This document shows positions 7,611-13,503 of a stretch of DNA of 13,729 nt, one piece after another (position 1 is the stretch's first letter; each line of letters begins with the position of its first letter). This DNA is from JAVBOW01 sp031550615. GTDB lineage: Bacteria; Bacteroidota; Bacteroidia; Bacteroidales; Rikenellaceae. The stretch lies in assembly GCA_031550615.1 (NCBI GenBank), contig JAVBOL010000033.1, forward strand, positions 1-13,729. Reading direction: 5' to 3'. Under the pieces are notes generated by a model that was not told the origin of the DNA, searched no databases, and saw only the letters and a program-made list of their open reading frames with translations. Made by a program: the position numbers and the translations under genes.

Positions 7611-8183
7611 CTACTTTCCGGCATTTTTGGAGAGCGAATGCAGGTCGACGCTGAGCAATATGCGGAATATGCCGATAAACAGGAACGCCAGCGCCGCCAT
7701 AAGCGTCGCGGCCACCATGCCGGATACGGGTTGCCATATAACCAGCAGCGAACATCCTACGGCCAGGCTGCCCATAGCCAGGTACCAGCCCCAGCCGCGC
7801 AGCCCGATGCTGCGGGCGTCTATGGCGAATCCGATGGCCGTGAAGCCGCGGAACATCAGCCAGAAGGCGATGACCAGCGGGATAATGATCGCCGTCAGCC
7901 CGGGATGGAACATCAGGTAACCGCCCAGTAGCAGGTCGATGATACCCACCACCAGGTACCAGCCCCAGCCGCGGATGGCGCGGTGGTTGGAGACGGCGAA
8001 AGCAATCTCGAAAACGCCGCTCGTGAACATGAAGACGCTGAAAAGTATAACCAGTGCGGCGAAGGTCGCCATAGGCGTAAGAAGCATCCATATACCCATT
8101 GCGGCGAACAGAATGCCGATGATCAGCGATAGCCACCAGTTCTTTACTGCGTGGTCGATTTTTTGAGAGATGGGATTTTCCAT
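7611..8183 (-). CDS. HdeD family (DUF308) membrane protein
   Basis: A 190-residue integral inner-membrane protein with about six hydrophobic helices, the size and layout of HdeD (DUF308). E. coli HdeD is linked to acid resistance at high cell density; the biochemical role is unknown and should not be assumed here. The protein is built from three similar units of about 58 residues (roughly 13-70, 71-128 and 129-185), each with two helices and a Gly-containing turn before a Pro. RGWGWYL occurs at 71-77 and again at 129-135. The second and third units share an exact 22-base DNA repeat. The gene starts 41 bases after the CDF exporter gene, has a perfect -7 box in that gap, and ends with a strong terminator. 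Confidence 0.85.
   Translation of the reverse strand: MENPISQKIDHAVKNWWLSLIIGILFAAMGIWMLLTPMATFAALVILFSVFMFTSGVFEIAFAVSNHRAIRGWGWYLVVGIIDLLLGGYLMFHPGLTAIIIPLVIAFWLMFRGFTAIGFAIDARSIGLRGWGWYLAMGSLAVGCSLLVIWQPVSGMVAATLMAALAFLFIGIFRILLSVDLHSLSKNAGK
7778..7973 (-). repeat. Internal direct repeat in the HdeD-family gene
   Basis: An identical 22-base segment occurs at 7778-7799 and 7952-7973, offset by 174 bases (58 codons), so in frame. It encodes the RGWGWYL motif of the second and third protein units. The identity at DNA level, including third codon positions, points either to a fairly recent duplication or conversion, or to constrained Trp/Gly-rich codons. Confidence 0.8.
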
Positions 8184-8203
8184 AATCGTTGGTTTTGGTT
8201 ATA

Positions 8204-8211
8204 CAAATGTA
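8204..8211 (-). promoter_or_regulatory. Candidate -7 element for the HdeD-family gene
   Basis: TACATTTG on the minus strand is a perfect TAnnTTTG, 20 bases before the ATG at 8183. No matching TTG is seen at the expected distance, so co-transcription from the CDF gene is an alternative. Confidence 0.4.
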
Positions 8212-8224
8212 GTGAATATTGGGC

Positions 8225-9118
8225 TTAATTGGGCGCCAGATGCACCGTTACCTGCGTGCCGTCGCCGTACTCTTCCCTTAATTTTCTTTCTATCAGCGAT
8301 GTGTGTCGGTGAGCCTCTTCGAGCGGCGTGTCGCCCGACATGCACATACGCACTTCGATAGCGTAATAGCTGCCTATCTTGCGCGTGCGGATGGTGCAGT
8401 CGCCACCGGTGTGGGTGTTTACTATCTCCAGTATCTGTTGCTGCGTGGGGTCATCCAGCGAACGCTCCAGCAACTCGTCCAGGCACGGACGGACCAACTC
8501 CACCGCCGAATGCAGGATAAATGCGCTCACGGCCACGGCGGCCAGGGGGTCGAGTATGGCCCAGCGAGGCCCCAATATTATAGCTCCGCCGATGCCCAGC
8601 GTCGTACCTACGGACGAGAGTGCGTCGCTGCGGTGGTGAAGGGCGTTGGCTGTCAGCGCGTCCGAGCGCAACCTGCGCCCGTGCGAAGCGGTATATCGGA
8701 ACAGCCCCTCCTTTGCCGCCATCGACAGTATGGCCGCCCCGAAGGCGACGATCCCCGGACTTTCGAGCGCTCCGCCGCGCAGCGCGAAGGCGATGTCGCC
8801 GATACCGTTCCATGCGATGCCCACCCCGACGCAGAGCAGCACCAACCCGATGATCAGCGTGGCCATCGTTTCGAATTTCCCATAGCCATAAGCGTGGCTG
8901 TCGTCGCGAGGCCGTGACGAAACGCGCACGAAAAGTATGACCACGATATCGGTCACCAGGTCCGAGAGCGAATGCATGGCGTCGGCGACCATGGCGGCGC
9001 TGCGCCCGGCGATCCCGGCGGAGAGTTTAACGGCTACCAGCGACAGGTTGACCACGCTGCCGGTCAGCGTCACCCGGTATATGCCCTTTTCTCGTTGTTT
9101 TGCGGCAGATAATTCCAT
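8225..9118 (-). CDS. Cation diffusion facilitator (CDF) metal exporter, zinc-type site
   Basis: A 297-residue inner-membrane transporter of the CDF family (CzcD/FieF/ZitB group), which exports divalent metals in exchange for protons. It has about six membrane helices and a C-terminal cytoplasmic domain from about 215. Aligned by eye with FieF, the transport site is H49-x3-D53 in helix 2 and H161-x3-D165 in helix 5. FieF has Asp at the first position; the His form is typical of zinc-selective members, so zinc (possibly also Cd or Co) is the likelier substrate. The loop DDSHAYGYGK (72-81) matches the FieF second-site region, including H75. The C-terminal domain has His and acidic residues (R-H-T near 270) but no obvious His-rich loop. 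It follows the mdh terminator, so it must have its own promoter, which I could not identify in the 27 available bases. Confidence 0.92.
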   Translation of the reverse strand: MELSAAKQREKGIYRVTLTGSVVNLSLVAVKLSAGIAGRSAAMVADAMHSLSDLVTDIVVILFVRVSSRPRDDSHAYGYGKFETMATLIIGLVLLCVGVGIAWNGIGDIAFALRGGALESPGIVAFGAAILSMAAKEGLFRYTASHGRRLRSDALTANALHHRSDALSSVGTTLGIGGAIILGPRWAILDPLAAVAVSAFILHSAVELVRPCLDELLERSLDDPTQQQILEIVNTHTGGDCTIRTRKIGSYYAIEVRMCMSGDTPLEEAHRHTSLIERKLREEYGDGTQVTVHLAPN

Positions 9119-9145
9119 GTGAGGGCTATATGCAATAGTTCTGCC

Positions 9146-9175
9146 AAAAAAAGCCCGCAGAAAACTCTGCGGGCT
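9146..9175 (-). terminator. Intrinsic terminator after mdh
   Basis: Ten-base complementary arms (9152-9161 and 9166-9175) enclose a 4-base loop, followed on the minus strand by a run of seven Ts (9146-9152). It lies 21 bases beyond the mdh stop codon. Confidence 0.9.
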
Positions 9176-9196
9176 CAGGTTCGATGCTATGGTTTA

Positions 9197-10138
9197 TTAC
9201 AGCACGCCGGTTTCGGTCAGAACCGCGTTGGTCGCGCGCACGGCCTCTGCGCTCTTTGCGAACAGCGCCTTTTCATCTTCCGAGAAGTTGAATTCGAGCA
9301 CTTTCTCCGCGCCGCCCTTGCCGATCACGGTGGGAACGCCTATGCAGATATCTTTCTGTCCGTATTCGCCGTCGAGCATAACGCACGAGGGGACCACTTT
9401 CTTCTGGTCGCGCACGATGCTCTCCACCACGTAGGCGGCTGCCGCGCCGGGAGCGTACCATGCCGAGGTGCCGAGTAGCGAGGTGAGGGTAGCGCCGCCC
9501 ACCATCGTGTCCTTAACCACCTTTTCGAGAGTTTCCTTGCCGGCCAGCTCGGCTGCCGGTACGCCTTTGTAGGTCGCTTTCGACAGCAGGGGCACCATCG
9601 TGGTGTCGCCGTGGCCACCCACTACCATGCCTTCGAGCTCGTTGCTGTTCACGCCCAGCGCCTTGGCCAGGTAGCAGCGGAAACGTGCGCTATCCAGTGC
9701 GCCGCCCATGCCGAACACGCGGTTGCGGGGCAGCCCCGACATCTTCGCGGCCAGGTAGGTCATCGTGTCCATCGGATTGGAAACGATTATCAAAATAGCG
9801 TCTGGCGAGTATTTTAATATTTCGCCGACCACGCTCTTCACGATACCGGCGTTTACGCCGATCAGCTCCTCGCGGGTCATACCCGGTTTGCGAGGCACGC
9901 CAGAGGTGATGACCACCACGTCAGAGCCGGCGGTTTTAGAGTAGTCTCCGGTTACGCCGGTGATGTTGGTGTCGAAATCCAGCAGACCGGCGGTCTGGTA
10001 GATGTCGAGGATCTTGCCTTCGGCGAATCCTTCCTTGATGTCGATCAGAACGAGCTCCGATGCGATCTCGCGCGTTGCCAATACATTCGCGCAGGTAGCG
10101 CCAACGTTGCCCGCACCTACGACAGTTACTTTTGCCAT
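9197..10138 (-). CDS. mdh: Malate dehydrogenase (LDH-like type)
   Basis: A 313-residue NAD-dependent malate dehydrogenase, interconverting malate and oxaloacetate in the cytoplasm; in anaerobic Bacteroidota it serves the reductive branch toward fumarate and succinate. The Rossmann motif GAGNVGA is at 8-14, and D33 at the end of strand 2 selects NAD over NADP. The substrate loop PRKPGMTR has R83 (the residue that gives oxaloacetate rather than pyruvate specificity) and R89. N121, R152 in DSARFR and the catalytic H176 in GGHGD complete the site. The length and sequence are of the LDH-like MDH group rather than the E. coli type. It begins 5 bases after the gcvH stop with no terminator between, so the two are almost certainly co-transcribed. 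It ends with a strong terminator. Confidence 0.97.
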   Translation of the reverse strand: MAKVTVVGAGNVGATCANVLATREIASELVLIDIKEGFAEGKILDIYQTAGLLDFDTNITGVTGDYSKTAGSDVVVITSGVPRKPGMTREELIGVNAGIVKSVVGEILKYSPDAILIIVSNPMDTMTYLAAKMSGLPRNRVFGMGGALDSARFRCYLAKALGVNSNELEGMVVGGHGDTTMVPLLSKATYKGVPAAELAGKETLEKVVKDTMVGGATLTSLLGTSAWYAPGAAAAYVVESIVRDQKKVVPSCVMLDGEYGQKDICIGVPTVIGKGGAEKVLEFNFSEDEKALFAKSAEAVRATNAVLTETGVL

Positions 10139-10143
10139 CTTGT

Positions 10144-10521
10144 TTATCCTATGAGTTTTTCGTAATCGGCAGCCGACAGGAGCACATCAGCCTCAGCCGG
10201 GTCAGCCACTTTGATCTTGATGATCCAACCTGCGCCGTAGGGGTCGGAGTTGACCAGGGCGGGATTGCCTTCGAGCTCTTCGTTGAATTCGACCACCTCG
10301 CCGCCCATGGGCAGGAAAGCGTCCGAAACGGTCTTAACGGCCTCGATGGAGCCGAAAACCTCGTTCTGGGCAAGGGTCTGGCCAACAGACGGGATGTCCA
10401 AAAAGACGATGTCACCCAACTGGCCCTGGGCGAAATCGGTGATGCCTACATAGGCCACATCGCCTTCGAGGCGTACCCATTCGTGGTCTTTCGAATAGCG
10501 CAAAGTTGCAGGAATGTTCAT
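10144..10521 (-). CDS. gcvH: Glycine cleavage system H protein
   Basis: A 125-residue lipoyl carrier that shuttles the aminomethyl group between the P, T and L proteins of glycine cleavage. The start MNIPATLRYSKDHEWV matches the family start. An upstream in-frame ATG (10584) would add 21 unrelated residues and lies above the promoter, so the 10521 start is chosen. The lipoylated lysine is K63 in GSIEAVKTVSDA, equivalent to E. coli K64. The lipoyl-domain hallmarks GITDFAQGQLGDIVF (26-40) and the C-terminal NPALVNSDPYGAGWI (86-100) are intact. A full Bacteroidota promoter lies just upstream. No gcvP or gcvT is in the window, and the partner downstream is mdh, so the protein may also serve in lipoate transfer, as proposed for stand-alone H proteins. 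Confidence 0.97.
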   Translation of the reverse strand: MNIPATLRYSKDHEWVRLEGDVAYVGITDFAQGQLGDIVFLDIPSVGQTLAQNEVFGSIEAVKTVSDAFLPMGGEVVEFNEELEGNPALVNSDPYGAGWIIKIKVADPAEADVLLSAADYEKLIG

Positions 10522-10553
10522 ATTGAAAGTTTTTAAGTTGTTTTTCGTGACGC

Positions 10554-10585
10554 CAAAATTACACTTAAATATTGATAACGGCAAA
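10554..10585 (-). promoter_or_regulatory. Bacteroidota-type promoter for gcvH-mdh
   Basis: On the minus strand TTTG (10582-10585) is followed after a 20-base spacer by TAATTTTG (10554-10561), a perfect TAnnTTTG. The start site would be near 10547, about 26 bases before the gcvH ATG at 10521. This supports the shorter gcvH start, because the longer ORF would begin within the promoter. Confidence 0.6.
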
Positions 10586-10623
10586 GAATATTGTGATTAT
10601 TTTAACAGCGCCCTGCGCAACGG

Positions 10624-10666
10624 AAAAACCGCAGACCCGGCCCCGGTCCCGGGCGGTCTGCGGTTT
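10624..10666 (-). terminator. Intrinsic terminator after sodB
   Basis: Twelve-base complementary arms (10626-10637 and 10655-10666) enclose a GC-rich interior (CCCGGG/CCGGG) that can extend the pairing. On the minus strand the stem runs into five Ts (10624-10628). It lies 20 bases past the sodB stop. A short T run also follows on the plus strand. Confidence 0.8.
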
Positions 10667-10685
10667 GTTTTTAGGGTAAAGGGCG

Positions 10686-11273
10686 TTACCTGGCGAAACG
10701 CTCCTCGACGGTTTTCCAGTCGACGCGACCCCATGCTGCGGCGATGAAATCGGCGCGGCGGTTGCGGTAGTCTATATAATAGGCGTGCTCCCACACGTCG
10801 AGCGTCAGTAAGGGAATAAGTCCCTGGGTCATGGGGTTGGCGGCGTTTGAGGTGGCCACGATGGAGAGTTTGCCTGTTTTGTCCTTCACCAGCCACGCCC
10901 AACCCGAAACGAATTGCCCGAGGGCGGCTTTGCCGAAAGCCTCCTTGAAGGCGTCGAAACCGCCGAAGTCGCGGTCGATGGCCTCGGCCAATTTTCCACT
11001 TGGCACGCTTTTTGGCGTAGGGGATAACGAAAGGAAAAAGAACTCGTGGTTCCAGGCCTGGGCGGCGTTGTTGAACATAGCCCCCTCGCTCTTAAGGACG
11101 ATTTGATCGAGGGTCATTTCCTCGAACGGAGTCCCTTTGATAAGGTTGTTAAGGTTGGTCACATAGGCCTGCAGGTGCTTGCCGTAGTGATACTCCATGG
11201 TTTCGCGGCTGATCTGAGGCTCAAGGGCATCGAGCTGGTAGGGTAGCGCGGGCAGTGAAAAGGTGGTTGCCAT
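10686..11273 (-). CDS. sodB: Superoxide dismutase, Fe/Mn family
   Basis: A 195-residue cytoplasmic superoxide dismutase, converting superoxide to oxygen and hydrogen peroxide. The start MATTFSLPALPYQLDALEP matches the E. coli SodB start; an upstream in-frame ATG (11327) would add 18 residues and overlies the promoter. Metal ligands are H29 (EYHYGKH), H76 (AWNHEFF), D159 and H163 (DVWEHAYY). Q72 in NAAQAWNH is the iron-type glutamine, and the manganese-type Gln near 146 is absent. Related enzymes in Bacteroides and Porphyromonas accept either metal, so this may be cambialistic. The gene is divergent from the rubrerythrin-like gene across 88 bases, so both may respond to oxidative stress. The peroxide it makes would be a substrate for a conventional rubrerythrin. 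It ends with a strong terminator. Confidence 0.97.
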   Translation of the reverse strand: MATTFSLPALPYQLDALEPQISRETMEYHYGKHLQAYVTNLNNLIKGTPFEEMTLDQIVLKSEGAMFNNAAQAWNHEFFFLSLSPTPKSVPSGKLAEAIDRDFGGFDAFKEAFGKAALGQFVSGWAWLVKDKTGKLSIVATSNAANPMTQGLIPLLTLDVWEHAYYIDYRNRRADFIAAAWGRVDWKTVEERFAR

Positions 11274-11291
11274 AACGATTGAATTAAGGAT

Positions 11292-11322
11292 TAAAGATAA
11301 CATTGTATTGGATTTTAAACAA
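11292..11322 (-). promoter_or_regulatory. sodB: Bacteroidota-type promoter for sodB
   Basis: On the minus strand TTG (11320-11322) and TATCTTTA (11292-11299, one mismatch to TAnnTTTG) are separated by 20 bases. The start site would be about 13 bases before the ATG at 11273. It lies in the 88-base region shared with the divergent rubrerythrin-like gene. I see no clear -33/-7 pair for that gene and no clear operator palindrome. Confidence 0.5.
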
Positions 11323-11361
11323 GTCAAAAATCAAATATTATACCAATAAAAAATTAACGCT

Positions 11362-11964
11362 ATGAAAACCAAAAGCATTAAAGGAACACAAACCGAAAAG
11401 AACATCATGAAGGCATTCGCCGCTGAAACACAGGCGCATTGCCGCTATAAATTCTACGCTATGGCCGCCAAGGCGGACGGCTTCCCCCAGATAGCCTCCG
11501 TTTTCAAGGCCACAGGCAAGAACAAGCACATGCACGCCATGGCCCTCTACGGATTGCTGGAGGGAGGCACGGTCGAGATCACCGCGTCGTTTTCCGCGGC
11601 CAAAGTCGGCACCGTGCCCATCAACCTGGCCGTAGCCGCTACGCTGGAACGCGAAAAATGGAACGAAAACTATCCCGAATGGGCCCAGGTGGCCGCAGAC
11701 GAAGGTTTTGTGCACGTAGCCACCCTGATGCACCATATCATTGCGGTGGACAAGATGCACGAGGAGCTGTTCGTTAAGATCATGGGCATGGTGAACGATA
11801 AATCGCTCTACAAAAAGAAAAAGGCCGTGCACTGGAAATGCACCAAGTGCGGGCACCAGCATATCGGTATGACCCCTGCCGACCCCTGCCCGCTGTGCGG
11901 GGCTCCGGGCAAGTACTTTGTCAACACGTGCGAGTGCGAGGGCGAATGTATCTGCAACAAGTAA
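11362..11964 (+). CDS. Rubrerythrin-like protein with an altered diiron site and cysteine-rich tail
   Basis: A 200-residue protein with the rubrerythrin layout: a four-helix ferritin-like domain (about 1-150) and a C-terminal rubredoxin domain with CTKC (160-163) and CPLC (176-179). Family members reduce hydrogen peroxide in the cytoplasm of anaerobes. Aligned without gaps to Desulfovibrio vulgaris rubrerythrin, some metal ligands remain: E22 (for E20), H58 (H56), E96 (E94) and H133. K55 replaces E53, K99 replaces E97, and D130 replaces E127. Normal diiron peroxidase chemistry is therefore doubtful. The C-terminus adds CxCxxxCxC (C190, C192, C196, C198), absent from standard rubrerythrins. 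The gene is divergent from sodB. Its stop codon lies at the edge of a large hairpin shared with rnhA. Family membership is certain; activity is not. Confidence 0.9.
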   Translation: MKTKSIKGTQTEKNIMKAFAAETQAHCRYKFYAMAAKADGFPQIASVFKATGKNKHMHAMALYGLLEGGTVEITASFSAAKVGTVPINLAVAATLEREKWNENYPEWAQVAADEGFVHVATLMHHIIAVDKMHEELFVKIMGMVNDKSLYKKKKAVHWKCTKCGHQHIGMTPADPCPLCGAPGKYFVNTCECEGECICNK

Positions 11965-12002
11965 AGCGAGGGGGGCGTTCACTGTGAACGCCCCCCTCGC
12001 TT
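11964..12002. terminator. Long inverted repeat between convergent rubrerythrin and rnhA genes
   Basis: A perfect 19-base inverted repeat (arms 11964-11982 and 84-102 of the same hundred block, i.e. 11984-12002) is separated by a single base. A real hairpin would leave a small loop at its centre. The two ends coincide with the stop codons of the rubrerythrin-like gene (11962-11964) and rnhA (12001-12003). Flanking T runs are short on both sides, so it may act as a bidirectional terminator or as an RNA 3'-end stabiliser. Confidence 0.7.
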
Positions 12003-12456
12003 ATTCCCCCCCGTCGTAACCCGCGTCTTCGGATAATGCCCCGCCCTGTGCCGCGGCTACGGCCAGGCGGTCGCAGCGCTCGTTCTCGGGTGTGCCGGCG
12101 TGGCCTTTGACCCATACGAAACGAACTTTATGGATGCGGTATTGTTTGAGGAATTGCATCCACAGGTCGGGGTTCTTCTTGTCTTTGAAACCCTTGCGCT
12201 CCCAGCCGAAGACCCAGCCCTTCTCGACCGCATCGACCACATATTTGGAATCGGAATATACCGTGACCTCGCAGGGGAATTTCAAAGCCTCCAGTCCGCG
12301 TATCACGGCCAGCAGTTCCATGCGATTGTTGGTCGTCAGGCGGTAGCCCGCGCTCATTTCGCGGCGGTGGGGCGGACACAGCATAACAACGCCGTAGCCT
12401 CCCGGACCGGGGTTGCCCAACGACGAACCGTCCGTGTATATCGTAACGCGGGTCAT
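12001..12456 (-). CDS. rnhA: Ribonuclease HI
   Basis: A 151-residue type 1 RNase H, which cuts the RNA strand of RNA-DNA hybrids. The catalytic acids are D9 (IYTDGSSLGNPG), E47 (NNRMELLA), D69 (YSDSKYV) and D129 (ERCDRLA), with the assisting histidine H119 in VKGHAG. The substrate-binding basic stretch WERKGFKDKKNPDLW (85-99) is present. The start at 12456 gives the family-standard MTRVTIYTDGS. It forms an ATGA overlap (12453-12456) with the upstream secreted-protein gene; a longer ORF to 12498 would add 14 unrelated residues inside that gene. Expression is probably coupled to the upstream gene, an unexpected partner. The last dozen residues are acidic and probably disordered. Confidence 0.97.
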   Translation of the reverse strand: MTRVTIYTDGSSLGNPGPGGYGVVMLCPPHRREMSAGYRLTTNNRMELLAVIRGLEALKFPCEVTVYSDSKYVVDAVEKGWVFGWERKGFKDKKNPDLWMQFLKQYRIHKVRFVWVKGHAGTPENERCDRLAVAAAQGGALSEDAGYDGGE

Positions 12457-13001
12457 TGCAGGTTTTTCATGTTGCGCTGCACGGCGCAGCAGAAACACTC
12501 CAGCGTTTGCGCCATTTCGCAGCCTACGCGCTGCGCGGCGGCTTTCCTGAAGCCCTCGAAGTCATAGGCGATATCCGACAGGCGCCCTGCCTTGAAATAA
12601 AACTCCGTACCCATGAACAGCGCGTATCGGTCCATTAGCTCCGGGTGTGAGGCGAGGTATTCCAGTACGTATGCGGGATCGGCCATTACGGCGCGCAGAC
12701 AGTATTTGCCCATCACTTCGGCCTGTTCGCCATCCGCGGCCAGGCATTTCTCATTGAAAGCATGGAAATAGAACGCCTTGATGCAGGGGTCGTCCGACAG
12801 TCCGGCCATCAGCTCCATCGCAGCGTATTTCTCCTTGTCGCTCATGCCGCGCGCGTTGTTTACCAACCTGCGCACGGAGTAGTGCACCCCGGCGGACTCG
12901 TCCACCTGTCCGCGCTCGGCGGCGGGTATATCTTCCCAATATCCGGCCAGCGTGACTGCCGGGCAATATAGCAGCGCTGCAAGCAGCAGTATTCTTCTCA
13001 T
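12453..13001 (-). CDS. Hypothetical secreted cysteine-rich protein
   Basis: I do not recognise this 182-residue protein. Residues 1-19 are a signal peptide (MRRILLLAALLYCPAVTLA), with cleavage likely after TLA; there is no lipobox at the end. The mature part looks wholly helical, with several amphipathic segments about 20-30 residues long. It holds seven cysteines (C73, C86, C101, C161, C169, C171, C172). The last four cluster in CEMAQTLECFCC (161-172), which could form disulfides or bind metal. No catalytic motif is apparent. The gene overlaps rnhA by 4 bases. It is separated from the TraR/DksA-family gene by a terminator and has a weak -7-like TAATTTCG (13010-13017). Being in good frame, with a signal peptide and coupling, it is very likely a real gene of unknown role in the periplasm or outside. 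Confidence 0.8.
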   Translation of the reverse strand: MRRILLLAALLYCPAVTLAGYWEDIPAAERGQVDESAGVHYSVRRLVNNARGMSDKEKYAAMELMAGLSDDPCIKAFYFHAFNEKCLAADGEQAEVMGKYCLRAVMADPAYVLEYLASHPELMDRYALFMGTEFYFKAGRLSDIAYDFEGFRKAAAQRVGCEMAQTLECFCCAVQRNMKNLQ

Positions 13002-13019
13002 CGTGGGTGCGAAATTAAT

Positions 13020-13068
13020 AAAAAAGGCAATTCACGGTGCGGCAAATGTATTGCAGACCGTGAATTGC
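13020..13068 (-). terminator. Intrinsic terminator after the TraR/DksA-family gene
   Basis: Twelve-base arms (13027-13038 and 13057-13068) are perfectly complementary around an 18-base loop. On the minus strand CC and then six Ts follow (13020-13025). It lies 19 bases past the stop codon of the TraR/DksA-family gene. Confidence 0.8.
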
Positions 13069-13087
13069 ACTTTGGTTACTGGTGGTT

Positions 13088-13474
13088 TTAGCGCTTTTCG
13101 TTCTCCTTCGCCTCGATCGAAAGCGTGGCGTGGGGCACGATGCGCAGCCTCTCCTTGGGGATCAGTTTGCCCGTTTCGCGGCAGATGCCGTAGGTTTTGT
13201 TCTCGACCCTGACCAGGGCGGCCTCCAAGTGCTGGATAAATTTGAGCTGGCGCTGCGCCAGGCGTCCCGACTCCTCTTTGGAGAGGGTCGCCGCACCCTC
13301 TTCCAGTACCTTGAAAGTGGGCGAAGTGTCCTCGGTGTCGTTGGACGAGGTGTGGGTTATCGTGGCGCGCAGCAGGTCGTAGTCCTCCTTGGCCTTTTTG
13401 AGCTTTTCGAGAATGATAGCTTTGAATTCGGCGAGTTCCTCGTCCGAGTATCTTGTCTTTTCTATTTCAGCCAT
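13088..13474 (-). CDS. TraR/DksA family protein with a vestigial zinc finger
   Basis: A 128-residue protein with the DksA layout. It has an N-terminal helix (1-38), an acidic tip NDTEDTSPTF (45-54), a second helix of the coiled coil (about 66-92) and a C-terminal globular part. DksA proteins enter the RNA polymerase secondary channel and tune transcription, often with ppGpp. In canonical members four cysteines bind zinc. Here the matching region, YGICRETGKLIPKERLRIVP (95-114) followed by HATLSIEAKE, keeps only C98, so zinc binding is not expected. From memory, Bacteroidota homologues beside ileS share this form. The acidic tip does not show the exact DxxDxA of E. coli DksA. It lies 61 bases after ileS and has its own promoter candidate and terminator. 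Confidence 0.88.
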   Translation of the reverse strand: MAEIEKTRYSDEELAEFKAIILEKLKKAKEDYDLLRATITHTSSNDTEDTSPTFKVLEEGAATLSKEESGRLAQRQLKFIQHLEAALVRVENKTYGICRETGKLIPKERLRIVPHATLSIEAKENEKR

Positions 13475-13503
13475 AACAAGTGGTGCTTAAGAATAATGTT
13501 TCA

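Noticed and set aside
9119..9145. Possible promoter for the CDF exporter between the mdh terminator and its ATG
   Set aside because: No TAnnTTTG or spaced TTG could be found; TATTGCAT and TATAGCCC are poor matches.
10522..10584. Upstream start extending gcvH by 21 codons
   Set aside because: The extra residues match nothing in the family and cover the promoter elements at 10554-10585.
11274..11327. Upstream start extending sodB by 18 codons
   Set aside because: The family starts at MATTFSLPALPY, and the extension overlaps the -33/-7 promoter pair.
11338..11982. 214-codon minus-strand frame opposite the rubrerythrin-like gene
   Set aside because: It is the antisense shadow of a clear family member, its low-complexity product has no motif, and it would cross the sodB-rubrerythrin control region.
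12457..12498. Upstream start extending rnhA by 14 codons
   Set aside because: It would lie inside the upstream gene. The ATGA junction at 12453-12456 and the family start MTRVTIYTDG favour 12456.
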